Assembly (NCBI GenBank): GCA_019426215.1 | Contig: CM033402.1 | Coordinates: 7,441,246 to 7,505,245, forward strand | Length of the DNA: 64,000 nt | Direction: 5' to 3' | From: Buddleja alternifolia | Lineage: Eukaryota; Streptophyta; Magnoliopsida; Lamiales; Scrophulariaceae | Shown: piece by piece, positions 45,058-55,810 of the stretch | Layout of the letters: every line of letters starts with the position of its first letter | How positions within the stretch are numbered: position 1 is the stretch's first letter | The notes under the pieces: generated by a model | The model's database searches: none | Told to the model about the DNA's origin: nothing | What the model saw: the letters and a program-made list of their open reading frames with translations, nothing else | Translations under genes and position numbers: made by a program

Positions 45058-45618
45058 TAAGGGTAAATTAACATTGCTGCTCCAGTGCTGCTGGGGATGA
45101 TATTGAAAAAAACATATAATTACACGTACCAGTAATAGAGTGGACAGTTGTCATAATTACACAAGAACTTTGATAATAAACACATTACCACCTATAAATT
45201 AAAGCAAAGTCTCTTAAAAATGTCCAAGCAATAAAATCTTTGTGTGGGGTGTTGATTACAAAGCAAGGTTTGAATTTTACCATAATAAACACCCAACTAT
45301 TTGAGGTCAAATTCAAACCTTGCATTGTAATCAACACCCCACACAGAGAGTTTATTTGTTCATCCCATACCTTTTTTCCAGGTTTACTTTTACATTTCTT
45401 CTTTTCTTTTCTTTTCTAGATTTCTATTTATATTCTTGATTTTTTTAAGTTTACACCTAGCTATTTAAGGTAAAATTCAAACCTTGTGTAATGCGTTTAT
45501 CAACAAAAATCTTGTGTAATTATGACAACTGTCCACTCTATTACTGGTAGGTATAATTATATGTTTCTTTCAATATCATTCCCAGCAGCACCGGAGCAGC
45601 AAAGGTAATTTACCCTTA
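45058..45618. mobile_element. Foldback/MITE element with long inverted arms
   Basis: The ends TAAGGGTAAATTA (45058) and TAATTTACCCTTA (to 45618) are inverted. The match continues inward: GCTGCTCC.GTGCTGCTGGG against its complement near 45580, and AGAGTGGACAGTTGTCATAA against its complement near 45515. The centre has a second inverted pair around GTGTGGGGTGTTGATTACAA (45243 and 45345). The whole unit could form a long hairpin. No coding capacity. Confidence 0.85.
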
Positions 45619-45949
45619 TATGGTAATCTTGTTATCCATTTTCTTTTAAACTATATTGCATAAACATTGGCATAATTTTCAATGCCTTTCGGTAGCAAAA
45701 TTTGGAGAAAAATATATAGTTAAAATAACTTAATAGATTGCTTAATTTTATTGAAATGTAATTACTACCAATAATTTCTATCAAGAGAGACGGGCAAGGA
45801 AAATGAGTCAGAATTATAAACAATAAATAGTTCTCAAGTCAAAGGAGATTTGGCCAATAAACATTTAGTAAAATACCATGTGTTAAAATGTAAATATGAG
45901 TATATACACACTCCACAAACAATAAATATGAGACTTAGAGGGACCATGC

Positions 45950-46246
45950 TGATGTATCAAATATTATTATTTAGGCCCATGATATTGACATAAAGGCTCA
46001 AAGCCCAATACAGGCCCAAAACCCATTATAATGGCAAAGATCCGCGCTAAGTAACAATAACAGGTCGGGTCGTTCCTTGACCCGACCCCACCATCTAGGT
46101 CATCTACCGTTCAATGGTGCAACCTATCATTATCTTACAGATGCCCACCAACCAGCCGTACAGGGTGTATGCGCTATAAATACCCCCTCATGACATTTAT
46201 TGAGGGTGAGAATCTCAAGCATATTCTCTCTAGTTTTAGCCTCGTT
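45950..46246 (+). repeat. Isolated LTR fragment of the Tat family
   Basis: Matches the first part of the Tat 3' LTR in order: GATCCGCGCTAAG, CGGGTCG, CCCACCAACCA, GCGCTATAAATACCCCC, CATTTATTGAGGGT and TATTCTCTCTAG. The match stops after GCCTCGT near 46246. It includes a TATA box at about 46174. It is more diverged than the two LTRs of the large element, so it is a separate copy. Confidence 0.85.
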
Positions 46247-47536
46247 AGGATTCCTCGCTATTTCTGTCAAACTTGGAGTCCTTAGGTTTCGTAGTGTGAG
46301 ATAGTCCTTAGACCTGAGATGTCATTGGAAAGGGTGCTATCCACTATAATTTGATATACACGTGCACTCCAGGAGATTCATATGGCGTGTATGTTGGGTA
46401 TAGTCTGATAATGCACTGGAATGGATGACAGTCGTCAAGGGATCCATCCAGGGCTTACAGCCTGGCATTTCCTATATTGTTGTGTAAGGCTGAATGATCG
46501 ATAAAAGTATCTGGCAAAAGCATAATTTTATAAGAGGGATTGGTGATCCCTTCTTGGAAGATTGGATCATTAGTGTAACTAACATAGTCATAGTTTTGAC
46601 GATACTAGGGTTTCGACTATCGCCAAACCCTAAACCTTAGACAGGAAAAAGATGGAACAATTCAACTCACATGAAGATCAAAATCTGGATAGGTTTGTTT
46701 TTCATCATTAACATCTAGGAAGTCATGGCGACGTTGCTAGACATCGAACCACGATCAATAAGTGCCTTGGGATAATTGGTGAAGTTAATCCAAGGCCTAG
46801 TTAATTATTATGGATAATTAATCTAGCCTATGGGAAAGGACTTTTTGCTAGCATGTAGTTGAGCCTAAGAGGTCACACATTTAACTTAGTGTAGTACCTA
46901 GTGGCTAGTTATTTCTTTGTGAATTAACGGAGAGATTAATTAATTGAAATTGATTAATCGGGAAAAATGAATAAATTAATTAAGTGGTCTTAATTAATAA
47001 TAGTCTTATAATTTAATAGTGGAATATTAAATTGGGAAAGACTAATTAATTAATTAGTGGTCTAATTAATTAATATGTGAAAGAGAAGAATAAATATATG
47101 CATATATATATACATACATGTATGGGCGTGTATATATATGAATTTGGTGGAGGATTCTATCTTGATCCCCAAGTTATATATATATGTGAATTTATTTGAT
47201 ATATATCTTGTCATATATTTAGTAGGATCCAATTTAATTAATTAGATGACTAATTGATATGGAATGATCTTGTAAATATATTAGGATAGATATTGTAGAT
47301 TTGGTAAGATCCATTTAATTAGTTAGTTAACTAATTATAAGGAAAGATCTTATTGAAAACGCGTGATAACTCTCTTTTGTGAGTTTTTTGAATTTGATGG
47401 TACCATGTCTGTTTAGCCCTAATTTGGGAATGCCTCGCGTTTTTATTGAATTTTGAAATTTCGTGTTTCCGCTGCAACCGGCATCCCTGGAGTTGGAGCA
47501 CGCGATCCCAACAAAGTTAAAGTTTGAAATTAGATA
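46247..47536. other. Unclassified repeat-like and AT-rich sequence
   Basis: Low coding potential. 46250-46700 has the texture of retrotransposon untranslated DNA. 46790-47340 is dense in TTAATTAATTA words and (TA)n runs. No gene is supported. Confidence 0.4.
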
Positions 47537-47539
47537 CAA

Positions 47540-47698
47540 GCATAGCTCTGGCCCCAGCTGGTGAGCGTGTAAGCTATAAGTATATGAAATTAGTGGATTT
47601 TGGGGATAGAGGTTCGAATCACACTACTCATGGGGGCATTGTGAAATGCAAAGCATAACTAACCCCATCTGACACTCTCAGGTTTTTTTTATCTAAAG
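47540..47698 (+). mobile_element. tRNA-derived SINE-like element
   Basis: A-box-like CAGCTGGTGAGCGTG and B box AGGTTCGAATCAC are about 45 bp apart, followed by a T-rich end. AAGCATA occurs at about 47537 and near 47696, a possible target-site duplication. Confidence 0.5.
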
Positions 47699-47909
47699 CA
47701 TATTTATAAGAGAATTGCCCAAGAAGAGAAGTCAAATCCATTTTTATCCAAATGAGAAGTTAAATCATCAACAATTCTGATTTTTCTTTTTGGACATATT
47801 ACCTCTAAAATCATTTAATATTGAATCTTCCAACACTGCAAAGACAGAGGTTTTTTTCAGCCATGAAATTGGCGAAAAATAGATTAAAAATAAGATGAGA
47901 AATGCATAG

Positions 47910-48240
47910 ATTGCGGATTATTTGATTACTATTTACATAGAGAGAAGAATTGCTGAGAAAATTGATACAAAGTCTTATTATAAATAAAATTTATGACATG
48001 AAAGAGTGTCGTGTATGACGTCAATATTAAGAGTCGCTTATATATTTCAAAGCTACAATAAATTTTATTGAAAGTTTGATTATATACACACGATATTTGT
48101 TATTTTACTAATCTATTAAAATAAAAATAAATTTGAATATTTTACGTACAAAATATTGTCAAAAATAAATTGTGCATATTGTAATTCGGCCCCCAACAGG
48201 CCATTCCGGAATCTGTCATTAGGGACGGATTTAGAGATTC
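47910..48240. repeat. Diverged third copy of the repeat at 49390 and 50045
   Basis: Shares TTGATACAAAGTCTTATTATA-like, ATGAAAGAGTGTCGTGT, AAAGCTACAATAA and ATTGAAAGTTTGATT blocks with 49390-49690 and 50045-50370, in the same order. It ends in CGGCCCCC close to ACGGATTTAGAG. Probably a dispersed non-coding mobile element. Confidence 0.65.
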
Positions 48241-48313
48241 AAATTTTATCGACATGGAATGGTATACTTTTAGAATATAGTCCTCAACAATTCATTCAGT
48301 TTTGTACATGAAC

Positions 48314-48511
48314 ACCAACAAGGTCCAGCACAGTTGGTAGATAGCTGGGTTCCTTAAGCATTTGTCCAGGGTTCGATTCCTGGCGGTGTGTATGGAAAAG
48401 GCTCTGTTGGGAAAGGCAAAACCCACTTCGATGATCTCTACGCCTCGAAGGGAAATAGTCTCCGGCGTCCGATTGGAGGAAACCTTGGTATATACCAAAA
48501 AAAAAAAAAAA
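48314..48511 (+). mobile_element. Complete tRNA-derived SINE with 16-bp TSD
   Basis: The element starts ACCAACAAGGTCCAGCAC, has an A-box region CAGTTGGTAGATAGCTGG and a B box GGTTCGATTCC, and ends with a run of A. It is flanked by perfect 16-bp repeats AGTTTTGTACATGAAC at 48298-48313 and 48512-48527. Length is 198 bp. Long TSD, pol III boxes and poly-A tail are diagnostic. Confidence 0.93.
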
Positions 48512-48532
48512 AGTTTTGTACATGAACCAATA

Positions 48533-48640
48533 GTACCTCTAGCATGGTTGGTCATTGAGCCAGTTATTAAGACTTCCATTTCAGCGAGTTTCTTGAGAGC
48601 AGAGGTTCGACTCCCGCTGCCCTCATTTGTGCAATTTTTT
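48533..48640 (+). mobile_element. SINE head fragment
   Basis: Starts just after the previous SINE's target duplication. It has an A-box-like TAGCATGGTTGGTC and a B box GGTTCGACTCC, then diverges into T-rich DNA. No tail or TSD was found. Confidence 0.55.
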
Positions 48641-48683
48641 TATTTTTAAATCCCTTTTTCATCCTCTTTTTTGATTAAATTAA

Positions 48684-48944
48684 GAGGGTGTTTGGCTAAG
48701 CTTATTCAAAATATCTTATAAGCTCCTACATCTTATAAAATGTTTTAAGAGCTTATAAGATGTTTAAAAAAAGGTGGGGGTAAGTTACTTTTCTAAAAAC
48801 AGCTTATAAGATCCAAACGGCTTATTTTGTAGTCTTATAAGTTGTTTTTTAAAAAAATTTACTAAACAAATTTATAAAGCATATAAGCTCTAAAACATCT
48901 TATAAGATGTTTAGAGGAGCTTATAAACTTAGCCAAACACTCTC
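48684..48944. mobile_element. Tourist/hAT-like MITE with preserved empty site
   Basis: The ends GAGGGTGTTTGGCTAAG and its complement CTTAGCCAAACACTCTC form a 17-bp TIR. The interior is rich in CTTATAAG words that pair internally. Flanks are TAA on both sides (or TAAGAG if the TIR is read 3 bp shorter). The unfilled site ATTAAGAGTACATG is present at about 49830 in the sister copy. Confidence 0.9.
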
Positions 48945-48981
48945 TAAGAGTACATGTTCCTTCTCAATTATAAGGGGAGCG

Positions 48982-49187
48982 ACCAAAAAGACCTATTGAT
49001 CTAGCGGTATTTACCTCCCACTTTATGTGAGAGGTTCTGGGTTCGAATCCAGACTGCCACAAGTTGTGACTCTCCCCTCCTTTATGGAGTTAGATAGAGT
49101 CTTTATGGCTCAAAATTATAACTATTAACCCGGGTTTGTCGGGTTAGATACGTAGGGTATTCCCTTCCTATTGAATTAAAAAAAAAA
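48982..49187 (+). mobile_element. tRNA-derived SINE with 15-bp TSD and preserved empty site
   Basis: Starts ACCAAAAAGACC. The A-box region is TGATCTAGCGGTA and the B box GGTTCGAATCC, and it ends in an A run. Flanks ATTATAAGGGGAGCG (48967-48981) and ATTATAAAGGTAGCG (49188-49202) are the TSD with two changes. The sister copy has the single uninterrupted ATTATAAGGGGAGCG at about 49854-49868. Confidence 0.93.
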
Positions 49188-50450
49188 ATTATAAAGGTAG
49201 CGGATTTCTAACATGTTAATGTCCTTATTTAGATTTTCGTAAAAAAGGTAATTACCATTAAAAATTTATCGTTTATATCTATTAGGATTAGATCAATAAA
49301 GACTTTTACTTTTAAAATTTAAACTTTCGTTCTGCACTTATTAGAATTAAAATTCACAAATATATTTTTTAAAACTATAAAATGGGATAGTTGATATGCG
49401 AAGAGAAAATTACGGAGAAAATTGATACTGATTATATTATAGATAAATTTTATGATATGAAAGAACGTCGTGTAAAGTTTCGATAAACTTTTTGAAGAAT
49501 TGCTTTTTATATCAAAGCTACTATAAGTTTATTGAAAGTTAGTTTAGTTTTTCTTACACATGATAATTTTTATTTTATTCATTTGTAAAATCATTATAAT
49601 AAGTTTAATTATATATATACACACACATAAGTATTGTCCAAAAAAATTACTCTAATGCACTTCGGTCCCCAAGAAATCAATCCTGAATCCGTACTTGTCT
49701 GTCATGAACAACATGCATATATAATCATCTTTTGTTCTGTTGTACATATGTTATTCTGAATTTAAGTTATAGTGCTCCGTCCAAATTTTTTTATTTTTAA
49801 ATGCCTTTTTCATCCACTTTTTCGATTAAATTAAGAGTACATGTTCCTTCTCAATTATAAGGGGAGCGGATTTTTAACATGTTAATGTCCTGATTTTGAT
49901 TTTTGTAAAAAAGGTAATTACCATTAACAATTTCTCTTTTATATCTATTAGGATTAGATCAATAAAGACTTTTACTTTTAAAATTTAAAGTTCCGTTCTG
50001 CACTTATTAGAATTGAAATTCACAAATATATTTTTAAAAACTATAAAATGGGATAGTTGATATGCGAAGAGAAAATTACGGAGAAAATTGATACTGATTA
50101 TATTATAGATAAATTTTATGATATGAAAGAACGTCGTGTAAAGTTTTGATAAACTTTTTGAAGAATTGCTTTTTATATCAAAGCTACTATAAGTTTATTG
50201 AAAGTTAGTTTAGTTTTTCTTACACATGATAATTGTTATTTTATTCATTTGTAAAATCATTATAATAAGTTTAATTATATATACACACACACATAAGTAT
50301 TGTCCAAAAAAATTACTCTAATGCACTTCGGTCCCCCAAGAAGTCAATCCTGAATCCGTCCTTATCTGTCATGAACAACATGCATAATCATCTTTTGTTG
50401 TGTTGTACATATGTTATTCTGAATTTAAGTTATAGTGCTCTGTCCAAATT

Positions 50451-51890
50451 CTAAAATGTTGGCGTTCTAAATTGTTTGAATTAAGTGTAGTATGCCTTGG
50501 GTTAATGTACGATGTAACAAATTTATTTGGAACATGGTGTTTGACTGTTTTCATAACTCAAAACTAATATATTGTTCGAGCTTTGACGCAGAGATTTTGT
50601 ATGTAACAATAGATCGTCTTACAATATAACGCTTAATAATTTGGCATATCGAGCACCAAAATTTATGCTCGAGCTTGAATCGAGCAATTTGGCCAGACTC
50701 AACTCGTGTGCATACCCCTAATGTTGTATGAATACATGATCACATTGGTTCCAAATGAGCTCATAAATATGCTTTGGTCTTCTGAAATTGACGTGATTGC
50801 AAAGCGGAAAAGAAAACTACAGAATTTGGTAGCTAATTGTTTTTAATCATAGTTAATTCCAAATTAATTATCAAAATAATAATAATTCCAAGTGCTGCTA
50901 AATGTTTTTCCCACTAATGCAAAGTGGAAACCATCCGGATTAATTGCTGTGACATTTCATTTTTCCTTTTGTTTATTAAATTACAATTTTGCCCATCATT
51001 TTAACTGTTGAGTATAACCGAAGGAGTTCTTTGCCAAGATCTCATACTTGGGGGTTATTTGCCAATGCCAAATATCTCACAGGTGGTGTATGCATAAACC
51101 AAAATTTATAGCAAATTCTTGCCATAATTTGCACCTGGATACTAAGACTGGTCCTGAAATTGTTGTGGTATATTGAAGGCGTGATGATTTTGCCAATCTT
51201 ACAAGAATTGTATTAAAATCCTCCTTTACAACATTTCAAACACATTATCTTGAGAGGTAGAGATGTAAAATGAGCAATTTATGCACATAGGAATACTCTT
51301 TGGTCTTGAAGTTAACCAAAAGCTACTTAAAAACCTATAAAATTGTATATGATCATGTACTAAAATAAATTTTCACTTAGTTGAGCCAGAGATTATCTAG
51401 CCAAAGCTTATGTTGAGGTAGCTGCTCTTACATGTTTACCAACTCTTAGCTTTATCCTAAGTTTCATATTGTGAAACTAAGTTTTGGAATGGAGCCACAA
51501 GTTTACCACTAAGTCACGACAGCATTGACACTTGGTTATGTTTGAACGGCTTTTATTAAAAACGTCGCCGGCCGCCGGCCATCGCCATTACCCATGTGCT
51601 TCAGCAAAATGCAAAGTCTATTATTATTTGAAATTTAAAAGTCAATGAACCAAAAATAAAAAGTTTTTTTTAAAAAAACAGCAAAGTAATTTTTTTAGCA
51701 AAAAAGAATATTTCTCCTTAATAAGAGTAAAGTATTCATAATGGGATAGGTCACTAACAATCACGTCTTTTTTTAAAAAAGAAACTTGTTTCTTCATTTT
51801 TTAAATTTATAGAACTCATGAAGATACACATCGGAATTTATGACATATGATATACAGAATTTATGTGGCTCATTAACAAAGAATTTTTTA
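50451..51890. other. Intergenic DNA, no gene seen
   Basis: No supported coding region. A short GC-rich patch (CGCCGGCCGCCGGCC) lies at about 51566-51580 without an associated gene. Confidence 0.45.
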
Positions 51891-52473
51891 AGGAAAAATA
51901 CTAAAACCGTCCTAAATAAATTTTTGTATTAAAAAACCATTCTACAAACTTTTCATTCCAAAAAATCCAAAAGTTAATTAGGAGTAACAATTTTTTGGAC
52001 TAAATTGCCCTTCATTATTAAGCGGAGAATTGATCAATGGATTTTTTTCTATCGAAATTGTTTTATTTTAAACTTTTTAAATTGAAAAATCGTACAATAC
52101 GGATTTTATTTTGCAATATTAAATATTTTAAATACTTTTATATAACTTATTTTTCATTTTAATATGGTAATTATTTAAAAAATATATTTTAAACTTTAAA
52201 AAGATTTAAAAAAAATTAAATTTAAGATTAAAATCATAATTAGTACGATTATCAATATAAAAGTCCTAAATAAATAACTTTCTACACGAAACTACAATTG
52301 ATCAATTTTTAATTTAGAAGGCTAAGGGCAATTAAGTCCAAATAAAATTTAACCTCAAATATTGGGGTTTTTAGAATGAAAAGTTAGTGGAATGGATTTT
52401 TTTAATTGAAAATACTTTCACGGGTCTTTTGGATACAAAAATTTATTTTAGTGGGGTTTTAGTATTTTTCCCA
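51891..52473. mobile_element. MITE with ~110-bp TIRs
   Basis: The left end AAGGAAAAATACTAAAACCG and the right end GGTTTTAGTATTTTTCCC are inverted. The match continues inward with ATAAATTTTTGTATT and ACTTTTCATTCC blocks and their complements. The interior is AT-rich and non-coding. Confidence 0.85.
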
Positions 52474-52719
52474 TTTATTTAATCTAAAAAATTGTGTGGT
52501 GGAATACATAAGTTTACTTACTACGTGAATTTATACATAAAAATAATTTTCACAAAAGTATATACTAATACCCAATTGAGAAAGTAGATATAAAATTACC
52601 TAAGATTATACAAAAATGAACATGCTAACTCATTTATTATAATAGTGTATACAATTAACAAATGAGCAATTCTTTTTAGGAGGCTAGATTAAATTGATTT
52701 TTAAGTATAATCAATTAAC

Positions 52720-53000
52720 GGGATAATTACAGTTTTGGTCCCTAATGTTGACACCCAAAACACTTTTGGTCCCCCATTTTTTGGACTCGACAATTTTGGT
52801 CCCTAATCATTCAATTTTAACAAATTTTGTCGCTGCTGTCAGTTTTGGGGAATATTCCGTCAATTTTGACGGAAAGTTAACGGGAGGGACGAAATTTTTT
52901 AAAGAATAAAAGATTAGGGATCAATTTTGTCGAGTCCAACAAATGGGGGACCAAAAATGTTTTGGGTGTCAACATTAGGGACCAAAACTGTAATTATCCC
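52720..53000. mobile_element. MITE with ~110-bp TIRs (GGGATAATTACAG family)
   Basis: GGGATAATTACAGTTTTGGT at the left and its complement ACCAAAACTGTAATTATCCC at the right. The arms continue through CCCTAATGTTGACACCC, TTTTGGTCCCCCATTT and GACTCGACAA. ATCAATT occurs close to both ends. A truncated relative lies at 61745-61925. Confidence 0.9.
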
Positions 53001-53065
53001 ATCAATTGAGCTTACTTTTTTACAGTCATAATATCATTAGTCAATGAACTTAAACTAATTATAAA

Positions 53066-53970
53066 AAAGGGTAAATGACACTAATAGTCAATGATTGTGT
53101 GGGTTTCACACCAATAATAATAATGCGATATAATATATGATAATATAATATAAAACATAAGAATGTAAATATATGAACAAGAGATTTACGTAGTTCGGTC
53201 TAAAGAAGATCTACGTCCACGGGTGTAAAGTTGTCGCTTGGTTTATTCATCCTCATAGGGGGTATTTATACAAGAATTTGATGAGTAGGCTAGAATTGTA
53301 AGTCAACTATGCCTAAAATACATAAGGCATTGAGAATAAATCAAGATCTCTCTATTTTTTGGTATATCTAATCAGGTATGAAGGTTAAATATATGGGATT
53401 TCGGGCTTGATTTCCGCAGGTCTTTACATGAAAAGTCTTGTGATTGATAAGATTTTGTCTCCAGGCTTGCCTTAAATAGATTTGTTCCACCTATACAGGT
53501 CAAGTCGTCGGAGTCGAATGCTTTCTAGAAGAGTCCAAGTCCGTGATCCATTGGGTTTAAGCCCAATAAGTATTGATTTAGCTAGCTAGGCCGAAAAACT
53601 ATTTTTCACTCACATTAGTCACTAAAAATTCACATTTGTATCACTTTGGTCCTTAACATACCAAATGTTACGTTATTATTCCCAAAGTTTAGTTTTTCAT
53701 TTCACTTTCGTTGTTTTGGTCATTTTCCAATGGATTTAATGGAAAATGTGAGGTGCATATGTTATTGTTATTACACCCAAGTGCCCTCTTAAGGGCATGT
53801 GAGGTACATGATGCCCGATCCGTTCAAAATCCATCGAAAATGACCAAAGGGACGAAAGTGAAACAAAAACTAAATTTTAGGGAATGTAGTGTAACATTTG
53901 GTACTTTAATAATCAAAATGATATACATATGTGAAACTTCATGGAGTAATAGTGACATTTCGTTCTGTTT
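53066..53970. mobile_element. MITE interrupted by an LTR remnant
   Basis: The arms at 53620-53720 (CACATTTGTATCACTTTGG, CCAAATGTTACGTTATTA) and 53860-53960 are inverted copies. The expected outer left end (GTAAATGACACTAATAGTCA) is displaced to 53068, leaving 53100-53620 as an insertion. That insertion has GAGATTTACGTAGTTCGG and CTACGTCCACGGGTG, typical of degraded plant copia LTR ends. Confidence 0.55.
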
Positions 53971-54559
53971 AGTTCCTTTAGCTTAATCAACCTTAAATTG
54001 ACCGATTTAACTTAGAATTTGATAATACAGTGATCTGAGTACTTAGATATATAGTAGTTGTCCCTGAGGAAACGATCAACCCGGACTCACATTCCACTAT
54101 ATTACTAGACGACCTAGTTCTCTTGCTAGGACCAAGTGTTGCCAGGCTACTCTATTTAAACATCCATGTATAAGAGAACTTAACTGCTAACTTCAACAAT
54201 ATTTTGATGTATAAGGTAGAGTGAATTGCTCTTCCATACCAGCTAATTAGCATTTAATTCGCTTCCTAAAGAATACATCTTATTCATTCTCATTTATTTT
54301 ATGCCAGTGAGTCAACAGCTTGCCTCAAATGTTCTTCTCTAATTAATCTGTGTCAATTTGGGCTCTCAATAAAATTGCTCAGTCCCTTCTCTGCTCTAAA
54401 GACAAATATCATATATGTAGCGGAATGGTAAAAAAAATGTTTTCTGCTAATATATATATATTATTTATATTTTTATAATCATATATACTCGTCAATTTTA
54501 TTATCTTACAAGTCAATCATATTGCATTGTTATGAGCATAGCATAACAACTAAATCATG

Positions 54560-54724
54560 GTAATCGATCAGTTACGTACAATAATGGTGGATAACATTGA
54601 CAAGATACTAAAGAGAGACGACAGGATTGAGATTCTTGTTGACAAAACATTAATGATCATGCAAGGTAATGCATTTCATTGTAGAAAACAATCAAAACGC
54701 CTTCACCGACAGGGACGGATTTAG
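54560..54724 (+). pseudogene. R-SNARE (VAMP7-like, VAMP714 type) gene fragment
   Basis: The frame reads LRTIMVDNIDKILKRDDRI then EILVDKTLM and FHCRKQSKRL. This is the SNARE motif of a longin-type VAMP that drives vesicle fusion, including the central-layer Arg in DDRI and the conserved VDKT. The match stops after SKRL, where GGGACGGATTTAG-type repeat DNA begins and gives a stop at 54722-54724. The longin domain and membrane anchor are absent from the window nearby. It is therefore a transposed or decayed fragment. Identification is from the motif alone. Confidence 0.75.
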
Positions 54725-55026
54725 GTGGGGCCTGGAGGGAGTGGCCCCTCGAGATTTTAAAATTCTTTTATAGGTTAGACGATGTAGCTTTATGATATGG
54801 CTCCTCAAAAATAATTAAACAAGTTGTACATATAGTTCGTGAAGCAGGTTTGGCACAGTTGATGAAGGGCTTTCGTTTAAGAGTCTTGTGTCAAGCGAGA
54901 ACTTCACGTCTTTTTGTCCGCCTTTTCTATTTTTTAAAGCCAGAAGTCCCCATTTCTAGACATTTCAATTATGGTGTCTATTTTTAGTTTTATTTAATAT
55001 CCTTGTTTTAATTAAAAAGGTAGGAG
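54725..55026. other. Retroelement-like remnant
   Basis: GACGGATTTAGGTGGGGCC and the following pyrimidine-rich sequence resemble a block also present near 48225 and 8237 (GGGACGGA or AGACGGAGCTAG). No element borders were found. Confidence 0.35.
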
Positions 55027-55810
55027 AAAATTCCAATTATCATCCCTCAGTCATACACCAATTTTGATTTTGGTCCCCCAGATATCGCACTCATCTAATT
55101 GACCCCTAACTTATCTTAATTTCATCAATTTTGGTCCCTCAGTCAACTCCTCCGTCCATAGTTAACGGAGAGCCAATTTTTCCTCCAAAACTCACAATTT
55201 TGGCACGAAAAGTCGAATTTCAGGTTTTTTCTTTAAAATCAGATTTTACCCCCAAAAAATTCAATTTTCTCCAAAACCTAAACACAAAAAATGAGCTACT
55301 CATCATCTTCAATCTCAAATTCTCATTCTCACTTGCACTTTCACTTGGATTGATTACACTTTCAGTTGGATTGGTTTGTGAAACACCATTTGTGCTTCTC
55401 CTCTTTGCCACAAGTATTAATTTGATTGTGCCCTTGCCCACCATATTTTCTGCATTTTAGTTGGCTTTTCAGTAATATGTTGGTGTTGGCCGTGAATTAT
55501 TGAAAGAAGAACGAGAATTTGAGGGTGAAGATGTTGAATAGCTCATTTTTTAAGGTATTGGAGAAAATGAGATTTTTGGGGGTAAAATCTGATTTTAAAG
55601 GGAAAAAAAATTGAAATTCGACATTTTGGCGCCAAATTGTGCTTTTTGGAGGAAAAATTGGCTCTCCATTAACTATTGGACGGAGGAGTTGACGGAGGGA
55701 CCAAAAGTGATGAAATCGAGATAAATTAGGAGTCAATTAGATGAGTGCGATATCTGGGAGACCAAAATCGAAATTGGTGTATAAGAGAGAGACCAAAATG
55801 AAATTTTCCC
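55027..55810. mobile_element. Foldback element with ~300-bp inverted arms
   Basis: The left arm (55027-55325) and right arm (55500-55810) are inverted copies from GAGAAAATTCCAATTATCAT at one end to its counterpart ATGAAATTTTCCC at the other. They share GATATCGCACTCATCTAATT, CAACTCCTCCGTCCA and AAATCAGATTTTACCCC. The spacer is about 170 bp. No transposase. Confidence 0.9.

Larger units (their letters stand above)
48638..50450. repeat. Direct duplication (664 bp), copy 1 interrupted by a MITE and a SINE
   Basis: Copy 1 is 48638-49786 and copy 2 is 49787-50450. Removing the MITE (48684-48944) and the SINE (48982-49187) plus their TSDs makes the two the same length. They share, in order, CATGTTCCTTCTCAATTATA, AACATGTTAATGTCC, AATGGGATAGTTGATATGCG, CACATAAGTATTGTCC and ATGAACAACATGCATA. 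Identity is about 95% by eye. Confidence 0.92.

Noticed and set aside
48292..48579. Opposed open frames at 48.3-48.6 kb
   Set aside because: Both lie across a complete SINE with a 16-bp target duplication.
51560..51585. GC-rich patch as a CpG island or gene start
   Set aside because: Only about 20 bp long, with no coding region or promoter motif around it.
55131..55460. 109-codon frame at 55.1-55.5 kb
   Set aside because: Falls in one arm and the spacer of a foldback element; no conserved domain.
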